The notes: generated from the letters alone by a model not told the origin. DNA of 64,000 bases from Chrysemys picta bellii (GCF_011386835.1 NC_088792.1:109836421-109900420), one strand, 5' to 3'; numbered from the stretch's first letter, positions 1 through 13,160 are shown. Made by a program: numbers and translations.

Positions 1-880
1 CAGCACTTATGCACCAGTGTCCTACCTCTTATTGACAAGATGTTTCTGCTAATGATTTCTCTTCTGAAGTATCACATCAATCCATCATTTTTCTATCAGT
101 AAATGGATTAAGATTATTTTCACTTTTCATGCCAAGATTCATATAGATTGAGTTTAAACAATCACCGTAAACCTAGAAGCATTCAGACCAGGATACATAA
201 TGTCATAGTATTTTTCAAGAAAGTGGATTTATTTGCAGTGAACAAGCAAAAATAAAAGCAAGGAATAAGCACTCTTATTTTCTAAATAGTTAATGCTAGA
301 AATTTTGGCTTATGAAAAAGGCATTAATACATTTGATTTGCATCAGTCATAGTACAAAATGGCATTATGCAAAAATCTGATGAAAAATAAGGTTTGGAGT
401 GAAATGTATTATACCATATGTTTTCCACTATCCACATGTTATGTGCATAAGCAGAAGTAGTTTGGTTATACTAAAAAAGTAAATAATTAAGACAGAACTC
501 CATTATGCTGGAAGACATATGGTATATTTCACCATCAGCTCTTTTTTTTTTTCTTTTCCCTTTAAGGTAGTGACAGAATTTTAATTTTTTTTTCAAAATA
601 ATTCACTCACCATCTCCATTAAATGATATAAAACAAAAGATAGCAATGCCATTGTTTGAAATATGCAAATTGTCATGATATAATAATTAGTCCAAGGCTG
701 AAAATTGGTTTGCAGGTTAAAGACCTCTCTGCTCACTAGAATGGAGTTTTGACTGTGTTGAGAAGAAGGTGGCAAAAGTATCTTTGGGACCTAGGACTCA
801 CAGCCATGTGATGGTGGGAAAAATTCCATCAGACATTTGGAACAGAGCTGGGCCTGTGCCATGCCCTTCTGATTTGATTG
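1..880. other. No gene or recognisable repeat
   Basis: AT-rich sequence with homopolymer runs. Open frames are short and show no family resemblance on either strand. Nothing else seen. Confidence 0.6.
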
Positions 881-1025
881 GCTGGTTTGCAGTGCTAAGG
901 GAGGCCTGATTGGCTCTCAGTGTGCCTAACTGGTGGTATTTAAGGAACCTCCCAGAAACGGGCTACTTCTGACTGGTGCTGTTTCTGACTCTAGTCTCTT
1001 TCTGTCTCTGTTCTAGTTTAGGAAC
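881..1025 (+). promoter_or_regulatory. Promoter-like or LTR-U3-like block
   Basis: Two ATTGGCT (inverted CCAAT) motifs, near 877 and 909, are followed by a TATA-like TATTTAAG near 937 and then a pyrimidine-rich stretch (about 985-1015). This order resembles a pol II promoter or the U3/R part of a retroviral LTR. No open frame of recognisable identity follows. Motif content alone is weak evidence. Confidence 0.25.
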
Positions 1026-1029
1026 TTAA

Positions 1030-4000
1030 GGTCTACTGGATGTGGCAGTTGACAGGGTGGGAGAGAGGGAAGCACCACTGATCACTTTACAGAGTATGGA
1101 AAGTTCCCCCCCCTCACCAACCCCCATGGTATAATGGGAACAATCATGGATTTTTTTTTCCACTTTTCTCTCAGCATCCAGTAGGTTTAGTCCATTTGAG
1201 TTCCCTTGATTTTTAAATTGTCTCAGCACTTCACAGGCTTAGAGTGTGCACTGCATGTCACTTTGGGCCCCTGGACACCAGCTAGGTGCTGTACATATAT
1301 TAGCTCTGGACATTGGCATTGCAGTAAGGGGAAGTGCAGTTATTGGTGTCTTGTGCTGGTGAGTCCAGGTGGATTGCAATTTTCTCTGAGGGAACAGATT
1401 TCCTTTAAGTTTAGCTGGGATGGCTCCTGGCAGCCTCACCTTTTTTTCTTCCATGTGGCCAGTAGGACCAATTTAGGATTCACACTAGAACAGTTCTACT
1501 AGGTAGATGATAGGATATTTATTTCCTTTGAAATTGGCAGGTAATAAAATTGTGGTCTCCTCTTTTAACCATAATGTTGGTATGTCATTATCTTTGTGTC
1601 TATGCATGAAGAAAATCGAATCAAAAAGTGACCTACAACATATAGATATCCATTTTATTTCGAATTAAAATGAGGTTATTTTTTTTTCTAGTGAGATTAA
1701 GTGGTTTTAGTTCACATTAGCAAATGAGGACTGCCTGCCTGCAATATTTTTATATTAATAAAATATACTGCTCTAATTCTTCTACCATAGTAAAGTCATA
1801 GTTATGATCCCGGTAAATAATAGATGTGTTTGTACATTTTCCCACACAATGTCCTTGTGTATAGGGGAGCAATAGTGATTCCGGAAGTGCAGTTGCTATT
1901 TTACCACATACTAAAATAGTTTACATGACTGGGCAGGTTTCTGGCTCCTGCTCTGACAACATACAGGGGCTTTTTAAAAAGCCCCCGTGCTGGCTAAGGG
2001 AGAATATTCTGGCAAAGGTCCCCTCATAGGCACCAATACAGAAAGCTTGCTGGGGGCAGAGGGAACATGCCAGAGGTGGGGAGGGGATTCCTCTAAGTGT
2101 AAGCCACTATGCGGATTCTTAGGTGCTGAATGCTTCAGAGTATTCCAGAGGCAGCCCAGAAGAGTGGCACCATAAAGTAGTGGAGCAGGTTTAGTTCACT
2201 CTGTTTTATGCTGGGAGCCACATTGATTGCTGGAGAAGCTCCTAATGGAATGACTGAGCTCCCCCCCCCCAGTGTCCTGGGCTGCATTTTCTGTGCTCCT
2301 CCCTCCCAGAAGGGACAGCACAGTACCCCAATACTATATAGGACCCTCTGGGGCACCACAACAAAACCTTGCGGAATGGGCAGAGGAGAAAGAAGTGATG
2401 CCAATGGTAGACCAAAATTGCAAGGAGTTTTGAGTCATAAATCTAGATGTTTGGGAAGGGGTTTTGAAGGCCAGAGAAGGCCCCCAGCTTCTGTAGAACA
2501 TTTTAATAATTATGCATTTATCTCTTTGCCCATGAATATTTTTCCAAAGCATACTGTATATTTACAGATTTTAGGAACTGTGGGGTTATCAGAAGTCACT
2601 CTCTCCTCTTCCTATTTGTAAATTATGTTGACATCCCTTTTGCCCTCTTACCTTTAAGTGAAGATATATGTGCTATTTCTGTCAAGATGAAGTTTCTCCA
2701 TCATTCTCTCTTTCCACATTTTTTGTTTTTTTTTCTACACTGTCTGGTTTTCTCCTCTCCTTCTCCTGGTTGTGGTACCTGCACCCGACTGGCATTTCTC
2801 TTACTTGAAGGCCATAAGAGAAAAGCAGACAGAGCAGAGATCAGAGCAGAGGAAGATAGACTAGCAGTACGAGTTCAGCACATGAAAGGCAAGTTTGAGG
2901 AAGGTGGAAAAATGATATACAGGGAAGGGAAAAAAAGACAATTGCTATAGTTTATAGGTTAGGTAGATGTTCTCTTCTACTCCTAAAAATATGTCAGAGC
3001 TCCACTTTCCTCAATGTCAGTCACAATATTGAACCTTGTTTCTTCACATTATGGCATGAGAACAGACCTGGGTAATGTGGAGGAAGGGGGGAAATTTTAT
3101 GCAAGAAACTTGTCAATTTTCCACAGAACAGAAACTGTTTTTTATTGCAAAACTAAAATATTTTTTGGCTGAAAATTCTTTGGTTTTTACATTTTAATTC
3201 TCTTTAAAACTTAATCATCCATAGAAAGCAGGTACTTTTGTGAAGAATATGGTAGATATCTGTATTTTTATGATTTGATGTAACTCTGATTACTGCCATG
3301 TCTGCTACGGGGTATAAAGAGTTAATTTCGGGCTTGTTTACATGGGTAATTATTTAGAATAGCTATTCCTGATTAAATCCCTGGATGAATGTTTGTATTC
3401 CAATATAAGTGGCTTATTCCAAATTTAGCTTAAACCATCTTTTCTCTCTGAGGCACTTATCTTTAGCTACATTAGCCAGCAGTCTTAAGACACAATTCCA
3501 TTAGCATTAAATGAAAGAAAATGCTATTGGCAATAGAGAGAATAATAAAATAAAAGTTGAGTGGACCTTTCATAGTCAAATACTACAATAGACATTAAAC
3601 TGTGCTAATATGAAGTAGTGTATTTTAATAATGCACAATACAGCAAGCAAGAAAGAAAAAAAAAACGTCTTCTCTAACTAGTTCTTCCTGCCTGTCAACT
3701 TTAACATCTGCTCGCATGTCCCACAGTAACCGAGTCCTCTAGTGTAATTAACACCCCATATAGATATATCTCATAGGCAGTCTCTGTTTTCACTTGTATT
3801 GGGTTATACTGGTCATCTCAACTGAATGCTGAAAAAATCTTGGATATATGCCACACAATCATGTGTTTTGCATATTATGCATGTGATCTAGCAAGTCTAT
3901 ATAATTCATGTATATTTTTAAAATATTGGGACTACTGTTCACATTCCTCCTCCTGTATGGCCGGGTACCTTAGTAACTAGGAGTACAGGAGTGAGATGGA

Positions 4001-5567
4001 GCCATAAAATGTCTAAAGATTGCCTAAAATAACTCTTCTGAAGCTACAAATGTCATAATTTTAAAATATGGCATCTCCTGTCTGATGACCTAAAGCCTCT
4101 GTTTCTATCCCTGTAGGGTGATAGGTATCTGGCTTCAAAACTGTGACATTTTAGTGTCTTATGTATAGAAAAGTTCTCCGTGTCTTATGACTGAATTTTG
4201 CACATTCTGTGCAAAGGGTCACTGGACTAGGGGGTGGAGAGCATTATAGATTTAGGAGAGAGGAAGGAAAATATTTTTCTACCAGCTTGAGTTAGCTAAC
4301 TTTAGTTTTTGATTTTAAGCTGCTCAAAGGTTGAGAGTGTTGGAATAAATCAGAAGGAAATGGGCTGGTGGACCAGAGAGCAGGTGAGGTGGAAAGTTCA
4401 TGAAAATACAATTTATTACATGGCTCTGAAATTTATTACATGTTTTTGCAACTTATCACTCTAGGTCTGTAATTATTCATTTGACACCACCTACATATAT
4501 AGAATAGTACATCTAAAAATACCTAAGCATTTTTTATACATAGACTCTAAAGCTGCTAGGATATGCATATTAGCACAGAAATTTCTTGAGGAAAAACAAG
4601 TGACATGCCTAGGAAGCTGTGAATCTCTCCTTTCTGTGTTAAAAAAAATCTCCTTTCTACTTCTGGCAAGCAACTCGTGGACTATCAGCCTTTACATCTG
4701 ATAATGGCCTCAGATTGAACTTTGCACTGGCCTAATGTCCATGAAGGGTAATTTTTTTAAGAAGGTGCACATATTGGAGGAAGCAATTTCACATATGAAG
4801 GGGAAAGAAGAAAACACTGTTGTGGTAGGCCGACTTTCCTTTAAAACGGTGGCTGTTCTGAAGATGCTAAGATGTCTGGCATATTAGATGTAGCCCTGAG
4901 GGAGATGGATTAGTGGGTAGCATAGAAGGAAAGCTGGTCCAAAATGCCATTTATCACATGGATACCATCACCCCATATGTGATGGTAGTGATATTCATGC
5001 AATAAATTATTAAGCATTAAGATAAACTGGGAACTATGCGATAAATTTACATGCACCCTATTAGTTTTTCTTCTCCAGTCACTCCCCTTCGTCTCATATC
5101 CCTACTCTTCTTTTTGTCACTCCTGTGTGGGCACCCACCTCTCATGCTCTAGAATCTTCTTCATAGTTCACATTACAATCTGACATTCTCTCCCTGCAAC
5201 CATCAACCTGCTACTGCCACCTCTATGAACACCCTACACTGTTGCTCACAGCTCACTCTGCTAGTGCCCTGCTTCCACAAAGAAAATCCTCACTATTGTA
5301 CCTACCTCATTAAAACAACCAGTCTATCATTTCTGTTACCTCCCACAAACTGCTGCTGCATCATCAAAACTTTCCCTTCCTCAAGAGGACTGTTGTCCTC
5401 CCATATCCAGGTACCTACCCCCAGTGCACTGACTGCCTGTTTAAAATTTCCAAACACTGCTGCTTTTCCCTTCACACTTCCTCATTCTTCCACTCTGACA
5501 CAGCTGTTACCTGAAGGTACCCACTCATTTCCCACTGTACAGCTCACAGACCACATAGTCCTGCTGC
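1030..5567. other. No supported gene; ancient or unidentified DNA
   Basis: Open frames here (up to 137 codons at 2208-2621) have no recognisable domain and biased, low-complexity composition. About 3330-3430 resembles a decayed MITE-type end (TTTACATGGG followed by GGCTTATTCC). A purine-rich block at 2810-2940 follows a T/C-rich tract and could be mistaken for an exon with a splice acceptor, but I see no family. Confidence 0.5.
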
Positions 5568-6433
5568 TGTGCTGTCATGAATGTAAAGGAAGGGTGACCA
5601 CCTTTCTGTATACAGTGCTATGGGGTCCCTCCGGGCCAGAGGCACAAAATCTTCTTACCTGTAAAGGGTTAAGAAGCTCAGGTAACCTAGCTGACACCTG
5701 ACAAAAGGACCAATAAGGGGACAAGTTACTTTCAAATCTGGGGGCAGGGAGGGAGGCTTTGTCTGTCTGTTCTGTGTGCTTGCTGGAGTCAAATCAAGGA
5801 AGCAAGCAATCCAACTTCTATACAGTTAGTAAGTATTTAGCAAGGAAATGTGTTAGTTTACTTTTATTTTGGCTTGTGTTTTCCTTTGTGTAAGAGGGAG
5901 GTTTATGCCTGGTTTTGTAACTTTAAGGTTTTGCCTAGAGGGGAGCTCCTCTGGATTCTTGAGTCTTTTGTTATTCTGTAAAGTACTTACTATCCCGATT
6001 TTACAGAGGTAATTCTTTTACCTTTTCTTTAATTACAATTCTTCTTTTAAGAACCTGATGGATCTTAAAACAATGAAAAATCAAAGGATTTGGGTCTCTG
6101 TTCACCTGTACCAATTGGTGAGGATATTAGTCTCAAGCCTCCCCAGGAAAGGGGATGTAGGGGCTTGAGGGATTATTCTCAAGCCTGCCTAGGAAAAGGG
6201 GTGTAGGGGCTTGAGGGGATATTTGGGGAAGGTATGGCTCCAAGTAGCCCTCCCTAAATGTTTGTTTAAATCACTTGGTGGTGGCAGTGTTACTTAATCC
6301 AAGGTATAAGAGAGAAATTGTGCCTTGGGGAGTTTTTAACCTAACCTGGTAGAAATAAGCTTAGGGGGTCTTCATGCGGGTCCCCATGTCTGTACCCTAA
6401 AGTTCAGAATGAGGAGGGAACCCTGACATGTGC
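5568..6433 (+). mobile_element. Solo LTR with 5-bp target duplication
   Basis: The LTR runs from 5573 (TGTCATGAATG) to 6428 (CCCTGACA), 856 bp, so it has TG...CA ends inside a short inverted repeat (TGTCA/TGACA). It is flanked by perfect 5-bp duplications TGTGC at 5568-5572 and 6429-6433. It is related to the minus-strand LTR at 15869-16608: both share a block reading ACCTGTAAAGNGTTAAGAAG near the start and the CTGAACTTTAGGGTACAGA block (in inverse) at the end. No internal retroviral genes adjoin it, so it is a solo LTR left by recombination. The family is one I recognise as common in turtle genomes. An internal direct repeat of TCAAGCCT-type segments occurs near 6133-6220. Confidence 0.85.
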
Positions 6434-7404
6434 TAACCACACACATTGAGCTGCTTCTCACTGGCACTGCCTCCACCCCACCCACTCATCACTCTGCTGG
6501 ATGTCTCACTCCAGTGTATCTATCTAGTTCACTCTGCTAGTACCCTCCTATCCCACTATGCTACTAAAAAGTCAGCATGCAGGTGCTGTTGATTTCTTCA
6601 AGGTCTGAGTGGAAAAGGGTGTTGCTTCCCCCCCGGCACCTTACATATGCACAGTTCTCTTGCCCCATCCAGTGCAGACAAGATGCCACTGCTTCTACCA
6701 GACATCTTCCATAAGCACTGTGAACCCCACCAGACCACCAAGAATCACCTGCCTCCCCCCCATACAGGGTGCTGCTGCTTCTACAAATGAAGACCGCCCT
6801 CCTCACACTTTCCTGACCCCTGGTGCACATTGCAAGGAGAGCAAAAACAGCTGTTTTTGCTTCCACCTGACAGGTTGGGGTAGGAGGCACTCAGGTATAC
6901 ATTGCATGGCTTCATGACTGACCAAAGACTCCCGGTTATGGAGTCTCTCAGTCAAACAGAAACTGGAAATACCAGACATTAAGCTTAACAATGGCCCAGG
7001 ATTATCTGTCCTGAGTATTTGGCAAAGGTAATTGAGTGCCAATCCTACAACCCTTACTCATGGGCTTTACTCTCCCAGATAATTCCCATGCAGCCAACAG
7101 CCATGATTTTTTAAAAAATGGCTTAAACTTATGCTCCTACATCTGGACTTGGGCTCCTAAATAAGTATGGTGATTTTCAAGAGTCCTGAGTAGGAGCTGC
7201 TGCATTCTCAACTTATTTCAGAGCCTATAACTGGATTTAGAAGCCTAAAGTTAGGCTTCCATTTTTGAAATTCTAACCCAATATGGCCTTTACATGATAT
7301 GACAGAGTGCTGAGGCTAGACAGATAAGTCAGCATTGTAGCCTCAATTGGTTTCCCCAGTGACAGCCTCTTTCAGGAATAGGGAGGAAGTAGCTAATCAT
7401 ATAG
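6434..7404. other. No gene; decayed foldback at 7130-7270
   Basis: No recognisable coding. About 7130-7270 contains GGGCTCCTAAATAAGT and later TAAAGTTAGGCTTCC, resembling the dispersed foldback family around TCAATGGGAG described elsewhere in this window. A C-run and two overlapping 100-codon frames near 6600-6900 look random. Confidence 0.4.
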
Positions 7405-8095
7405 GGAGGCTGGGTGAGTTACAGAATTAATTGGACCATGCAAAGGGTACACTCACTCACCACAGGTGCCACCTCATCCTGGGGATTAGCTCTCTTCCAA
7501 GTCCAATGTTTCCCCTTGCAGTCTCTCACATTGTTTTCTCTCTCTCATTCCGTAGCCCCTCTCTCAATCTGGTCATTGCAGTTTCCTCTTCATGACTCAG
7601 CCCTCCAGCATGGTCACTATGTGATTTTCCCCTTCTGAGATAGAGTCTCCCTGCACCTACTGTCCAGGCAATGCTACTCAGTCAGTAGCTGGTAGGGGAA
7701 CCTGGACCCACCCAGTACTACAGGTTCCAGTCAAAGGACCCTATAACATGTAGCCAAGGTCTGCTCAGTCCCCAACCTTGCTGCTCCCTACTCCTCCCAC
7801 AGGCTTTTTTCTCCAACTTTCTCTCTTCTGGGTCTGCCCTTTCCTAAAGGCCAGGCTCCCAGGAGTCCTACTCTTCCCCTGGGTTTCCTCCCTCCTTCTT
7901 GCTCCAGTGCACAAAGGATAGCTGCACACCTTTCTCACTGTTACTATTTCTGTTGTCAGCTTCCTGGTTTTATACTAACCTGAAACCAGCTCAGTTGAAC
8001 TTCATCTTCCTCATGTGTGGCCTATTACACTAAATGGTCCTGTCTCAACTTCCTTAACCCTTTCAGAGCTGGTGTGGGGTGAACACCACATCACG
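7405..8095 (-). mobile_element. Probable LTR-type repeat fragment
   Basis: A pyrimidine-rich block ending in AACACCACATCACG. In reverse orientation it reads CGTGATGTGGTGTTCACCCC, which I recall as an LTR-like edge in turtles. I could not find clear target duplications or a polyadenylation signal, so the assignment rests on composition and partial recall. Confidence 0.3.
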
Positions 8096-8189
8096 GCCCA
8101 TCAGCTGACTAGCTTGATAAAAGGCAGGAAGGAAGTGTTAGAGGTAAGAGGATAAGGCTAGCTGAGCCCAGCTTGAAGAATCACAACAC

Positions 8190-8440
8190 AATTTATGGCT
8201 ATGCCTATATTACAGAGCCTGTGACACATTTATGCTGACATAGTCCCTAGTATAGACACAGTCTATACCAACACCAGAAAAACTCCTTCTGGTGTAGGAA
8301 TACCAGCTCCCGATGTCATTAGCAACAACAACAGAAGCTCTCTTCTGTCAACCTGGGGGGTTTGGTTGCTATAGGTATGTCAGTCATTGGTGTGTTTTTT
8401 CCACACTGACTGACACACAGTTATGCCAATATAACTTACA
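8190..8440. mobile_element. Decayed foldback MITE
   Basis: The stretch contains TATGCTGACATAG near 8231 and, at the other end, TATGCCAATATAAC near 8423, with a central block GTGTGTTTTTTCCACACTGAC that pairs with itself (8390-8410). This resembles turtle palindromic MITEs whose consensus carries 'GTGTGAAAAA-TCACAC'. Superfamily not assigned. Confidence 0.45.
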
Positions 8441-8819
8441 TGTAGCCCAAGCCTGAATGAATCAGTGTTGGGTGACACTGATGTCATTTCATGCTTCCTA
8501 AATATACTACACTCAAAGAAGTGATACCCATCCCTTTCTAAAGATATCTGAAATAAACAAAATCTTACAGTGTTAGTGGATCTCTGTAATTCTGTCCTTG
8601 AAGGTACTTCAAGTTTGCTGAACCACTTTTCCATAAATGTCTGCCTTGATTTATATCACCATAATTTAAATATTATCTAGCTGGTATTTTTGCAAGGTGT
8701 CAGTGAATGGGTAAAAGATAAAAATCAAAGCATAGCAGAGCAAGTTTGTTTCAAAGTCATAAATCTGTGAGGGTAGGAGAATTTAACTACACTCGGAGAT
8801 TATTCGTCATTGGAATGAT

Positions 8820-9060
8820 ATAGGCCATGAAACAACATATTCTAGTGATTAATCCAAGAGACTGGAACTCAAGAAATGTGTGGTTGTTTCCTGATTTTCA
8901 TTGACTTGCTATATGAGCTTGAGTAAGATGCTTAGGGGAATTGAAGCATGAAGATCTTGTCAATACTATTGAGATAATAATACCAATTTCCATAAAGTGC
9001 TTTGAGCTTCTCAGATGGTAGGAACTATATTATATATTCAATATGGAATAGATGGTACAG
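8820..9060 (+). mobile_element. Ancient MIR/L2-like repeat
   Basis: Contains degraded copies of the conserved MIR/L2 blocks: GACTTGCTATATGAGCTTGAGTAAG (8904-8928) in place of the usual 'tgaccttgggcaag' block, then GAGATAATAATACC (8970-8983) and AAGTGCTTTGAG (8995-9006). The order matches the canonical SINE. Highly decayed, so old. Confidence 0.55.
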
Positions 9061-9092
9061 TATGAAATAAAGTTGGAGTTTGACGTATCCAT

Positions 9093-10410
9093 AATATTCG
9101 TAGATTCCAAGGCCAGAAGGGACCATTGTAATCATCTAGTCTGCCTCCTGTATATTGGGCAATAAAAATTCCCCAGAATAATTCCTAGAGCAGATCTTTT
9201 GAAAAAAAATCCAGTCTTGATTTAAAAATTGCCAGTGATGGAGAACCTACCACAATCCTTTGTAAGTTGTTCTAATGGTTAATTATCGTCACAGTTAAAT
9301 ATTTATGCCTTATTTCAACACTGCATTTGTCCAGTTTCAACTTTCAGCCATTGGATCATGTTATTCTTCTCTCTGCTAGTTTGAAGAGTTCATTATTAAA
9401 TATTTCTTTTACCCATGTAGGTATTTATAGGCTGTAAAAGTCATTTCTTAACCTTCTTTTTAACCTAAATAGATCAAGCTCCATGAGTATATCACCATAA
9501 AGCATATTTTCTAAACTTTAATCATTCTCATGTCTCTTCTCTGAATCCTCTCCAATTTATCAACATCCTTCTTTAATTGTGGACACCAGAACTAGACACA
9601 GTAATTCAGAAGTGGTTGCAACAGTACCAAATACGGAGGCAAAATAACCTGTCGACTTCTATGTGAGATTCCCCTGTTTATGCATCCAAACACTGTGTTA
9701 ATTCTCATGTCTATAGCATTGCACTTGGAGCTCATGTTCAGCTGATTACACACCACAACCCCAAAACTTTTTCAGACTTGCTGCTTCCTAGGATAATCCC
9801 CCATCCTGTAAGTATGGCCTACATTCTTTGTTCATAGATATACGTTTCCCGTTAGCCATAATAATACACACATTGTTTGCTTTTGCCCAGTTTACCAAGT
9901 GATCCAGAGATCTGTATCCGTGACTTGTCCCCTTAATTATTTACCATTATCCCAATGTATGCATCATCTGCAAACTTTATCAATGATGATTTTGTTTTCA
10001 TCCAGGTCATTAATAAAAATGTTAAAGAGCATATGTCCAACAACTGATCCCTGTGGAAATCCATGAGAAACACATGTCCTTGATGATTCCCAGTTTACAA
10101 TTATTTTTGGGGACATATTGGTTAGCCAGCTTTTAATCAGTTTTACTGTATGCAATGTTAATTTTATATGACTTCAGTTTTTTAATTAAAATGTCATGTG
10201 GTACCCAGTCAAATGACTTAAATAGTCCAAGCATATTACATAAACACTATTACATTTATCAACCAAAGTTTTAATTTCATATAAAAAAGAAAATCAAGTT
10301 TGTTTGATAGGATCTATTTCACATAAACCCATGTTGATTAGCATTAATAGTATTAATCTCCTTTAACTCTTGATTAATGAAGTGTCATATCAGCTGCTCC
10401 AGTATCTTGC
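9093..10410 (-). mobile_element. CR1 LINE, 3' part (outer element of nest)
   Basis: The 3' end lies at about 9093 with the reverse complement of the CR1 tail (TTCCAAGGCCAGAAGGGACC, 9106-9125). Upstream on the minus strand, 9964-10155 encodes a CR1 reverse transcriptase fragment containing SHGFPQGSVVGHMLFNIFIN followed by DLDE, the CR1 version of RT motif 4. Frames are broken elsewhere. The match stops near 10410 (CTCCAGTATCTTGC), and the next segment of the same element resumes at about 13349, so it was split by the plus-strand CR1 between them. Confidence 0.85.
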
Positions 10411-11786
10411 ATTATCAGCCACATAGATGAACATGATTTCATGGAAAGGAAAATCATGCCTCACAAATGTATTAGAATTCTTTGAGGGGGACAGAAAATT
10501 TGGACAAGGGTTATCCAGTGAACATAGTGTAGTTGGACTTCCAGAAAGCCTTTGGACAAGGTCCCTCACCAAAGGTGCTTAAGAAAAATAAGCAGTCATG
10601 GGATAAATGTGAAGGTCCTTGCATGGATCAGTAACTGGTTAAAAGACAGTAAACAAAGGGTAGGAATAAATGGTCAGTTTTCAGAATGGAGAGCCGAAAA
10701 TAGTGATGTCTCCCAGGGATCTGTTTGGGACCAGTGCTGTTCAACAGATTGATAAATGAGCTGGAAAAAGGGATAACCAATGATGTGGAAAAAATTGCAG
10801 ACAATACAAAATTATTCAAGATAGTTAAGTCCAAAGCAGACCGCAAAGCGTTACAAAGGGATCTCACAAAACTGGGTGACTAGGCAACAAAATGGCAGAT
10901 GAAAGTCAATATTTACACATTCACAGTAGTGCACATTGGAAAACATAATCCCAACTATACACACAAAATTATGGGATCTAAATTAGCTGTTACCACTGAA
11001 GAAAGAGATCTTGGAATCATTGTGGATTGGTCTCTGAAAACATCCACTCAATGTGCAACGGCAGTCAAAAAAGTGAACAGAATGTTAGAAACCATTAGGA
11101 AAGGGATACACAATAACAGAGAAAATATGATAATGCCACTATATAATTCCATGGTACACCCAGACCTTGAATACTGCATGTAGTTCGGATCAGCCCACCT
11201 TAAAAAAAGCTACCTTAGAATTGGAAAAGATACAAAAGAAGGCTCAAGAATAAAGGTTGAGGGTATGGAAAATCTTTCACATGAGGAAAGATTAAAAAGA
11301 CTGGGATGTTTAAACTTGGAAAAGAGATTACTAAAAGGGGTACAATAGAGGTCTATAAAATCATGACTGGTGTGGAGAAAAAGTGTTATTTACTTTTTAA
11401 CGTAACACAAGAACCAGGATCCACCCAATGAAATTAATAGACAGCAGGTTTAAAATAAATGTAAACAAGTACTTCTTCACACAATTCACAGTCAAACCGT
11501 GGAACTTGTTGTGAAGGCCAAAACTATAATGTGGTTCAAAAAAGAATGAAGTTCCTAGAGGATAGGTCCATCAATGGCTATTAGCTATGATGGTCAGGAT
11601 GCAACCCCATGCTCTGGGTATCCCAAACCTCTGATTGCCAGAAGCTGGGAGTGGACAACATAGGATGGATCACTCAATGATTGCCTATTATGTTCATTCC
11701 CTCTGAAGGACCTGGGCATTGACCACTGAAGGAAGACAGAATACTGGGCTAGAGGGACCATTGGTCTAACTAAGTATGGCCATTCT
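10411..11786 (+). mobile_element. CR1 LINE (second level of nest)
   Basis: Plus-strand CR1 RT coding remnants. At 10552-10752 the translation includes ISSHGINVKVLAWISNWLKD and then SQGSVWDQ, a degraded PQGSVLGP. The catalytic FADDTK motif is decayed to IADNTKLF near 10792. Frames at 10899-11183 include RDLGIIVDWSLK and MPLYNSMVHPDLEYC, both typical of the CR1 RT C-terminal region. The 3' untranslated end with ATGGCCATTCT (11776-11786) is interrupted by the hAT element and completes at 13338-13348. Several stop codons show it is dead. Confidence 0.88.
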
Positions 11787-11989
11787 CAGGGCTAGCTTTA
11801 GGGCGATTCATCTGATTCCGCGGAATCGGGCCCCACACCCCTAATAGGGTTCCGCAACGTCCCGAAGGAGCTGCCCCCGAAGTCCCGCCATTGTCTTCGG
11901 CAGCAGGTCAATCACTGCCATGGAGGAAGGTCCCTCCACCGAAGTGCCGCCGAAGGCGCCACCAAAGTCCCGGCACTGTTGGTTGAGGA

Positions 11990-13060
11990 AACTGTGTAGC
12001 CTATAGGACTAACCTGCTTGCTTTTCTTATAGTTTAAGTATTTGGTTTATTGTAATAGGTTTATAGATTTATATTAAAGTAAGTTTGGCTGTAATGCAAG
12101 AAACCTACAGGCCATATCCTGTATGTTAAGCTAAGGGAAAGTTAGCATATCTATATTAAGACCTTTTACTCAGAAAGCAAAGTTGACCTATATCTTGTTA
12201 CCTAAATAGAAGAGTACCCATGTCTATGTCTATGACCTTTTATCTAGACCAATGGACAATGAAAAATGGCATAGGGGGGGTTTCCCACAGACTTAACAAG
12301 TACACCACAAGAGACTGATGTGCGTACATAACTGTCATCAATATGCACATACATACTAGCCTATGGGGTAAGTGTACCCTAACATTTCTGTGGGTGAGGA
12401 ATGAAATTTGGGCATAAGAGAAAGGAAGTCCGGCATTTGCCCTATAAAAGAGGTAACCCACCTCAATAGAGGCTCTCCATTTCTCCATTCTCACTTTACT
12501 CTATTCTCATTTACTTCCTCCACTCTATCTACGATGACTGCTTCTACTTATAGGCTATATTTGTTCTTCTTAAACTTTAAGTTTCAAGGGAACTAGGCTA
12601 AGCTTGGTTCCCTACGTTTTATTCTTAGTTTGTTTATTAGGTTTTTATTTAAGTTTAAGTTAGTCAAGTAAACCCTAGTCAGCTTTGATAGCGCTTAGCA
12701 TTTTCTAAGCGCTGCATCCCTCACTCATAAATTGAGAAACCTGAACCACAAGGCTGGTCCTGTGTATCTTACCACCAGGTTATCAAGGAAGGGTATAAGT
12801 ATGTTAACCAAAGCTTTGTTGCATGTAATACTATATTATCATATGTATCTTTTGAATAGCAGTAATACAATTGTAACTTTGTAACTCTGGGTATTTTACC
12901 ATTTATTTACCATTATTAATTTTAATAAAAAGTCTTTAAGGCTATATCTGTCTCAGTGTGAGCTTCCTGTCACACTCCCGAGGGTCCTTTATAAATTCTG
13001 TGAAGCCTGATTCAGGACAAGAACTTTTATCTTCTAATCAAACAAATTGGCGAGCCTAAA
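11990..13060 (+). mobile_element. LTR-like segment inside the hAT element (fourth level)
   Basis: The interior lacks the GC-rich hAT repeats and instead has retroviral LTR layout: a TATA box CCTATAAAAGAGG (12440-12452), a polyadenylation signal AATAAA (near 12924), and a U5-like tail with CAGTGTGAGCTTCCTGTCAC about 25 bp later. Just beyond, TTGGCGAGCC (13046-13055) looks like the start of a primer-binding site. Precise ends and target duplications were not identified. It could instead be an unrelated captured sequence. Confidence 0.5.
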
Positions 13061-13160
13061 ACCCATACTAATTAATATTATTGATAACAATTAATTATTA
13101 AAATTAAATAAAAATAAATTAATGAATTAAAAATGCCCATATTATCCAAATTAATATTAT
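13060..13160. repeat. AT-rich low-complexity tract
   Basis: Almost pure A/T made of AATTAATA-type words, between the LTR-like block and the right arm of the hAT element. No gene. Confidence 0.7.

Noticed and set aside
2208..2621. 137-codon frame
   Set aside because: No recognisable family, passes through a C homopolymer, and has no promoter or splice context.
2687..2950. 87-codon frame starting with a hydrophobic segment like a signal peptide
   Set aside because: The hydrophobic part is a T/C-rich tract; the rest is charged with no family resemblance. Considered a possible exon, but nothing supports it.
5225..5701. 158-codon frame
   Set aside because: Runs from unannotated DNA across the start of a solo LTR at 5573, so it is a chance frame.
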